Shown here: in pieces, positions 60,376 through 64,000 of the stretch
Position numbering within the stretch: position 1 is the stretch's first letter
Layout: every line of letters begins with the position of its first letter
Assembly (NCBI GenBank): GCA_015207365.1
Contig: JADEXA010000024.1
Span: forward strand, 1-64,000
DNA length: 64,000 nt
Direction of reading: 5' to 3'
From: Vacuolonema iberomarrocanum LEGE 07170
GTDB taxonomy: Bacteria > Cyanobacteriota > Cyanobacteriia > Elainellales > Elainellaceae
Made by a program: the position numbers and the translations under genes
Notes under the pieces: model-generated
The model's input: the letters and a program-made list of their open reading frames with translations, nothing else
Databases searched by the model: none
What the model was told of the DNA's origin: nothing

Positions 60376-60861
60376 CTAATCTTCCTCAGGAGGAGGATTG
60401 AGAACCGTCAGCAACACATCGGCTCCAAACTCTTTAGCCCCAAGCTGCTTCACTTGCTCGGCGATCGTCTGGGCGCAGTCGAGGCTACCAAGTCGCGCTA
60501 GAGCCAACCCCGATGCGCCATAGGCGTTGAGGTAAAGTCGCACGGTCGGGTCATTTAACCGTGCTTCCAAAATAGGTTTGAGGGTTTCCCAGTCAGTCGG
60601 CCATTGCTCTGCTTGCCGAATGCGTTCGACCACTGCAAGGGAAATTTGCAGAGTCATGGGTGCATCGCCTTTATAAAAGTAGTAGCGGTAGGCGCTGATG
60701 AGAACCTCGAGTTCTACGTTGGGCTGCGCCAACGCCTGCTGGATATGTCGACTCGACATTGATGTGTCGTCCCAGGAGTGAACCGCCGCTTCCAGAAATT
60801 CTTGACTAGCGTCGGATACCTCGTACCAGGAGGGAGTAGGACGGGTTGATGGAGGTGCCAT
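60376..60861 (-). CDS. Hypothetical helical protein
   Basis: Predicted 161 residues. Not recognised with certainty. It is helical throughout (HIQQALAQPNVELEVLISAY, LQISLAVVERIRQAEQ, LARLGSLDCAQTIAEQVKQL), suggesting TPR- or HEAT-like helix pairs. Tail is acidic and proline-rich (NPPPEED). It is co-transcribed with the ArsC-like gene, and similar small helical proteins accompany nitrogenase-associated genes in diazotrophic cyanobacteria; this is context, not proof. Confidence 0.65.
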   Translation of the reverse strand: MAPPSTRPTPSWYEVSDASQEFLEAAVHSWDDTSMSSRHIQQALAQPNVELEVLISAYRYYFYKGDAPMTLQISLAVVERIRQAEQWPTDWETLKPILEARLNDPTVRLYLNAYGASGLALARLGSLDCAQTIAEQVKQLGAKEFGADVLLTVLNPPPEED

Positions 60862-61051
60862 AGCAAGGGCTGATGTTGTAGGAATAGTTCAGCAAACTAC
60901 ACAAAGACACGGTGATGGGCAACTCTCCTTCAGAGACATTGCGTGAACGCATCTCAATGTAGCTATAAACTTGCACACTCTCTAGCGTCTATTGGAAAAG
61001 ATCTATCCTGAATATTCCGTATCATTCAATACCAAAACTCAAGGCTTCAAA

Positions 61052-61106
61052 ACCCAAATATCGTTTGCACCCGCTGCGCTGCAACGAGTGCAAACGATAT
61101 TTGGGT
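61052..61106. repeat. Palindrome family 2, copy d (55 bp)
   Basis: Arms ACCCAAATATCGTTTG... and complement, 26 bp each around GCT, with two mismatches. The inner part (CACCCGCTGC/GCAACGAGTG) differs from the CGGCC of copies a, b and e. The right flank CAACCAGATTTGATATTACGT reaches the stop codon of the histidine kinase gene. Confidence 0.88.
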
Positions 61107-61125
61107 TCTTCAACCAGATTTGATA

Positions 61126-62526
61126 TTACGTCTGAAAATTGCCTGTTAGCGGGAGGGTGAACCAGAAAGTGGTGCCCTTGCCCAACCTGCTTTCTACCCC
61201 AATGTGACCCTTGTGAGCTTCGATGATTTGCTGGCAGATGTAGAGCCCCAACCCCAGGTGCAGCGGACGACGGCGATCGCGTCCCCGGTTGTACCGCTCG
61301 AAGATGGATGCAGAAGACTGCGAAGGATGCCTTGTGCCTTGTAAAGGGAGCTGTTTTAGGTCACGAATTCCCTGCCCATTATCGCTGACCGTGCAATGAA
61401 CATAGTCGCCCTCAACGGCGGCTTTAAGGGCGATGCACACGCCTGGATGGTTGTATTGCACTGCATTGGTGATCAAATTTTCATAAACACGGCGCAGATG
61501 TAGCACATCGACCCAAAGGAGAGGAAGGTCATCGGGAATCAATGGAATAATGCGGCCCTGCCTCTTCTGCACAATGGGGTATAGGTCATCGGCAATGGTT
61601 TGAACCAGAGTCTCCAAGTTGGTTTGTTGGGGTTGCAACACAATGCCATGGGTTTCGTGAACATGGGCTTCGAGTAGGGAGTTGATCAGAACCAACTGGC
61701 GTTCGTGGCTGTCGATCACCTGTGCAAGGACATCGTTGGGTATCACGGCATCGCCATCGCGCTGAGGCAGATTGTTTAGGAGCATCAGCGTACCTGTAAC
61801 GGGGTTGCGCAGGTCGTGGGACACAGCGTGGAGAAACAGTTGAAGTTGTTGACGGAGCTCAAATTCTCGGATCAACAACCGCTCGTAGAGATAAACGCCC
61901 AAGTTTGTAACCGCAAACGTGCTGAGGAAGACTACGGTCAATATGATATGAACGGGCATCTTCATCACGCCCGGAATTTCGACAAAGGGAAATCGAAACA
62001 GAAAAAGTGAGATGCTGATAAGGCCAACGAAAATGGCCTGTGACAGGAGATGCCATTGCCAGTGCACAGGAATCAAAATGGCCTGCAACATGAGCAAAAG
62101 TGACCATCCAGCGAGTGGCATGGTTTTGCCAACAAGCATGTGCTGAATCTGAGGGAGCAGCAATGTGGCTCCCGAATAACTAAGGAAGGCTAGACAAGTG
62201 TGGATAGGCGAAAACTCGCGATGGCGGTAGAGGATGATTAGATTCAGCGATAGCCCCAGCAGTTGTGCGACCACTAGGCAAATGAGGAAGGTACTTCCAT
62301 AAATAGAGGACGGATTGTCAAGGTTCTCGGAGGCAGGGGCGATTATTCCTACATTGAGATAAATAAATGTACAAACAAACACGATTGAGATGATGTTTGT
62401 TAGTAAGAGGCGATCGCGCACAAACCGTTTCCGCCAGTTGTCATACTCCTTAGAGGGGGTGAGGGGCGCAACATGCAGCAGAAGGTGATGAATATACGTT
62501 GTCAGGCGATCGAGGTTCTCAGGCAT
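61126..62526 (-). CDS. Membrane-bound sensor histidine kinase
   Basis: About 466 residues. An N-terminal membrane module with about six helices (LLLTNIISIVFVCTFIYLNV, LSLNLIILYRHREF and others) is followed by a HisKA/HATPase core: His237 in HAVSHDLRNPV, N-box YENLITNAVQYN, G1 VSDNGQGI, G2 GLGLYICQQII and FWFTLPL end. ATG 62526 is preferred; ATG 62565 is also in frame. It is divergent from a NarL-type response-regulator gene with 150 bp between, so the two probably form a signalling pair. No periplasmic sensor loop of size, so the signal is likely within the membrane. Confidence 0.92.
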   Translation of the reverse strand: MPENLDRLTTYIHHLLLHVAPLTPSKEYDNWRKRFVRDRLLLTNIISIVFVCTFIYLNVGIIAPASENLDNPSSIYGSTFLICLVVAQLLGLSLNLIILYRHREFSPIHTCLAFLSYSGATLLLPQIQHMLVGKTMPLAGWSLLLMLQAILIPVHWQWHLLSQAIFVGLISISLFLFRFPFVEIPGVMKMPVHIILTVVFLSTFAVTNLGVYLYERLLIREFELRQQLQLFLHAVSHDLRNPVTGTLMLLNNLPQRDGDAVIPNDVLAQVIDSHERQLVLINSLLEAHVHETHGIVLQPQQTNLETLVQTIADDLYPIVQKRQGRIIPLIPDDLPLLWVDVLHLRRVYENLITNAVQYNHPGVCIALKAAVEGDYVHCTVSDNGQGIRDLKQLPLQGTRHPSQSSASIFERYNRGRDRRRPLHLGLGLYICQQIIEAHKGHIGVESRLGKGTTFWFTLPLTGNFQT

Positions 62527-62677
62527 AGCAAAGACGGTTAATGCCGCCCCAGTATCTAAGATCAATGAGAAGCTGGCTACATCCAGCCAGAGTCACTCAG
62601 GTGGGTGAAGGTTTTACTACCACCTTGCATTAGGCTGGCAGCGAGCCAACTATTTTCCATTCATATCACCCAACTGA

Positions 62678-63319
62678 ATGCCACTCACTCTTTTAATTGT
62701 CGATGATGACCCGATGATGCGGCTGGGACTGAAAGCTGCTTTGGGGACGCACACTGAATTGGTGGTGGTGGGCGAAGCGGCTAATGGCCATGAGGGAGTG
62801 GAGCAGGCGATCGCCCTCCAGCCAGATGTGGTGCTGATGGATCTGGGGATGCTAGAGATGGATGGCATTGCGGCGACCCGACAGATCAAAGCTCAGATGT
62901 CTAAGATGCGAGTGGTTATCTTGACATCCCACACCGACGAAACGGAAATTATTGCGGCCCTCTCTAGCGGAGCCGATGCCTATTGCATCAAAGGGACGGA
63001 TGTGACAGCACTGGTGGATGCAATTCGGGTGGCAGCATCCGGCGCTATCTATCTCGATCCACGGATTGCTCATGTTGTGATGCACAATCTAATGCCTGTT
63101 CGCCCGACCCGAAGCGCCCACAATGAGTTGCTTTCTGGGCGAGAGATGGATGTTTTGAAACTCGTTGTCGAGGGGTTTAACAATACCGAGATCGCCCAAA
63201 AACTTTACCTCAGCCCCAATACGGTGAAGACCTATATGAAGGGAATTATGAATAAACTAATGGTGAGCGATCGCGTCCAGGCGGCTGTCGAAGCGGTAAG
63301 ACGAGGGTTAGTGGAATAG
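62678..63319 (+). CDS. NarL/FixJ-type response regulator
   Basis: Predicted 213 residues. Receiver domain with the acidic pocket IVDDDPMM, phospho-acceptor Asp55 in VVLMDLGM, Thr in VVILTSHTDE and Lys in YCIKGTD; then a LuxR-type helix-turn-helix (LSGREMDVLKLVVEGFNNTE, KLYLSPNTVKTYMKGI). ATG 62678 begins MPLTLLIVDDD. It probably takes phosphate from the histidine kinase encoded divergently. Target genes unknown. Confidence 0.94.
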   Translation: MPLTLLIVDDDPMMRLGLKAALGTHTELVVVGEAANGHEGVEQAIALQPDVVLMDLGMLEMDGIAATRQIKAQMSKMRVVILTSHTDETEIIAALSSGADAYCIKGTDVTALVDAIRVAASGAIYLDPRIAHVVMHNLMPVRPTRSAHNELLSGREMDVLKLVVEGFNNTEIAQKLYLSPNTVKTYMKGIMNKLMVSDRVQAAVEAVRRGLVE

Positions 63320-63335
63320 TAAGGGTTTCGGCTTA

Positions 63336-63617
63336 TCAAAACGGTAGTTGAACCGAAGTAAGGAGGCTGTCGAGAACCTGAACGACTTTCTTACCGAAGG
63401 TAGCGGAGAGGATGCCGCAGACCAAAGGAAGGGCGATCGCTCCCACCCACTGTGCTGTTCCCACCGCTGCCCAGCTACCGTAGGTCATATCTACAGATAG
63501 TGATAGATAAGCAAAGATAGGGATACCGCTGAGTAAAACCCCAATGAGAAAATTGCGTACCGGACTATCTGGGCTTTCCACTACCGTTTCTGGTTCCTGA
63601 AAAGGCTCTTTAGACAT
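63336..63617 (-). CDS. Small membrane protein, function unknown
   Basis: About 93 residues from ATG 63617 (an earlier in-frame start at 63656 is possible). A short acidic N-terminus (EPFQEPETVVESPDSP) is followed by two membrane segments (FLIGVLLSGIPIFAYLSLSV, VGAIALPLVCGILSATFG) and a C-terminal amphipathic helix. Such small proteins with two helices and a 'GKKVVQVLDSLL' end occur in cyanobacteria next to assorted genes. Converges on the response-regulator gene with 16 bp between. Confidence 0.7.
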   Translation of the reverse strand: MSKEPFQEPETVVESPDSPVRNFLIGVLLSGIPIFAYLSLSVDMTYGSWAAVGTAQWVGAIALPLVCGILSATFGKKVVQVLDSLLTSVQLPF

Positions 63618-63763
63618 AGCAATAACGCTCGAATCAACGCGCTTCGATTGTATCAAACCCCTTCATTAAACCCATTCCCCTATCCAGGCTCGTCCAGTCA
63701 GTGGAGGTAATCCTCCTGCAATAGATACATCGCTTATATCAAGTCCGGTTAAATATCCGAAGA

Positions 63764-63818
63764 ACCCAACTATCATTTGTGGCCGCTGCAAAGCAGCGGC
63801 CACAAATGATAGTTGGGT
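63764..63818. repeat. Palindrome family 2, copy e (55 bp)
   Basis: Perfect 26-bp arms (ACCCAACTATCATTTG inward to GGCCGCTGC) around AAA. Differs from copy a by one matched change in both arms (CG/CG to CA/TG) and by a TTT to AAA centre, i.e. the centre is inverted. Flanks ATATCAAGTCCGGTT and CAACGGATCTGATGTTACGT match other copies; the right flank again runs into a stop codon. Confidence 0.9.
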
Positions 63819-63836
63819 TCTTCAACGGATCTGATG

Positions 63837-63998
63837 TTACGTAATACTTCGCAGCCAATCCAGCAGAGATTCGATGAGCGAGGGCTTCTTGATATTGGCA
63901 GACAGCTCTTGTTGATCGTGTTCGGCTGAGAACTTGCGCCAGACATCTTGCCCTTCCCCGTCCTGGTTAAAGGAATAAATATAGTTGTCATCTTCGTA
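63837..63998 (-). CDS. Partial CDS (C-terminal 53 residues), unknown protein
   Basis: The reverse-strand frame open from the window edge to TAA at 63837 reads YEDDNYIYSFNQDGEGQDVW, then RKFSAEHDQQ, ending SLIESLLDWLRSIT. Composition and lack of stops over 53 codons look like a real C-terminus with a closing amphipathic helix; its 5' part is beyond the window. A competing frame on the same strand has a cysteine- and serine-rich unlikely translation. Family not recognised. Confidence 0.55.
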   Translation of the reverse strand, partial: YEDDNYIYSFNQDGEGQDVWRKFSAEHDQQELSANIKKPSLIESLLDWLRSIT

Positions 63999-64000
63999 CA

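Noticed and set aside
1..64000. tRNA, rRNA and classical riboswitches
   Set aside because: I looked for T-loop GTTCRA with CCA-type acceptor pairing and for common riboswitch cores in the gaps and found none I could support by eye.

Overview
The window is chromosomal DNA of a cyanobacterium. The HIP1 octamer GCGATCGC recurs throughout, and many genes belong to families typical of cyanobacteria: an AMIN-type TonB receptor, a CYP110-like P450, CHAT and pentapeptide proteins, a 14-repeat WD40 STAND protein, Uma2 and DUF4058 proteins, and a nitrogenase-associated ArsC-like protein. No rRNA, tRNA or CRISPR was seen. Base composition is mostly balanced, with AT-rich islands around 26.9-30.2 kb and 34.4-37.4 kb.

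Region by region. 0-17.2 kb is a ferric-siderophore uptake locus (outer-membrane receptor, binding lipoprotein, two FecCD permeases, ferritin-like protein, FecE ATPase) split in two by a complete RiPP operon at 4.0-10.5 kb and two reversed VOC genes. The RiPP operon encodes an 87-residue precursor with a double-glycine leader and an extraordinary arginine core (27 Arg, alternating Arg-Ile segment, no Cys, no Lys). It is followed by an APH-fold kinase, a HopA1-family protein, a C39-peptidase ABC exporter and an HlyD adaptor. The kinase/HopA1 pair is the tailoring pair of class V lanthipeptides, but this precursor has no thiol, so the product class looks new. 17.2-26.7 kb holds housekeeping and accessory genes: topoisomerase I, aldo-keto reductase, AlkA-like glycosylase, a CPBP protease, and an AraC / B3-B4 / LysE amino-acid export module.

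26.7-37.8 kb is an accessory island. It carries an OLD-type ATPase-nuclease, a YcaQ-like glycosylase, an alpha/beta hydrolase with a divergent TetR fused to a second winged helix, and a type II restriction-modification pair. Three 87-88 bp structures with the hallmarks of integron attC sites separate these units, all in the same orientation as the genes, so I read the island as an integron-cassette cluster lacking a visible integrase. A five-unit iteron-like array (41-42 bp period) lies at its upstream edge.

37.8-53.3 kb holds a P450, lipoproteins, pentapeptide and WD40/NB-ARC proteins, a TetR/acyltransferase pair with an evident operator, two Uma2 genes, a lipoprotein gene broken by one in-frame stop, and a YdeP-type molybdopterin oxidoreductase. 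53.3-59.6 kb is a seven-gene reverse-strand cluster for uptake of a polar nitrogenous solute, with its GntR regulator and a NodB-fold amidohydrolase. 59.9-64 kb holds a nitrogenase-associated protein, a two-component pair and a partial gene.

Long near-perfect palindromes are scattered between genes. One family has exactly five 55-bp copies with covarying arms, one has three 95-bp copies and one has three ~65-bp copies. They are the main repeated non-coding structure of the window.
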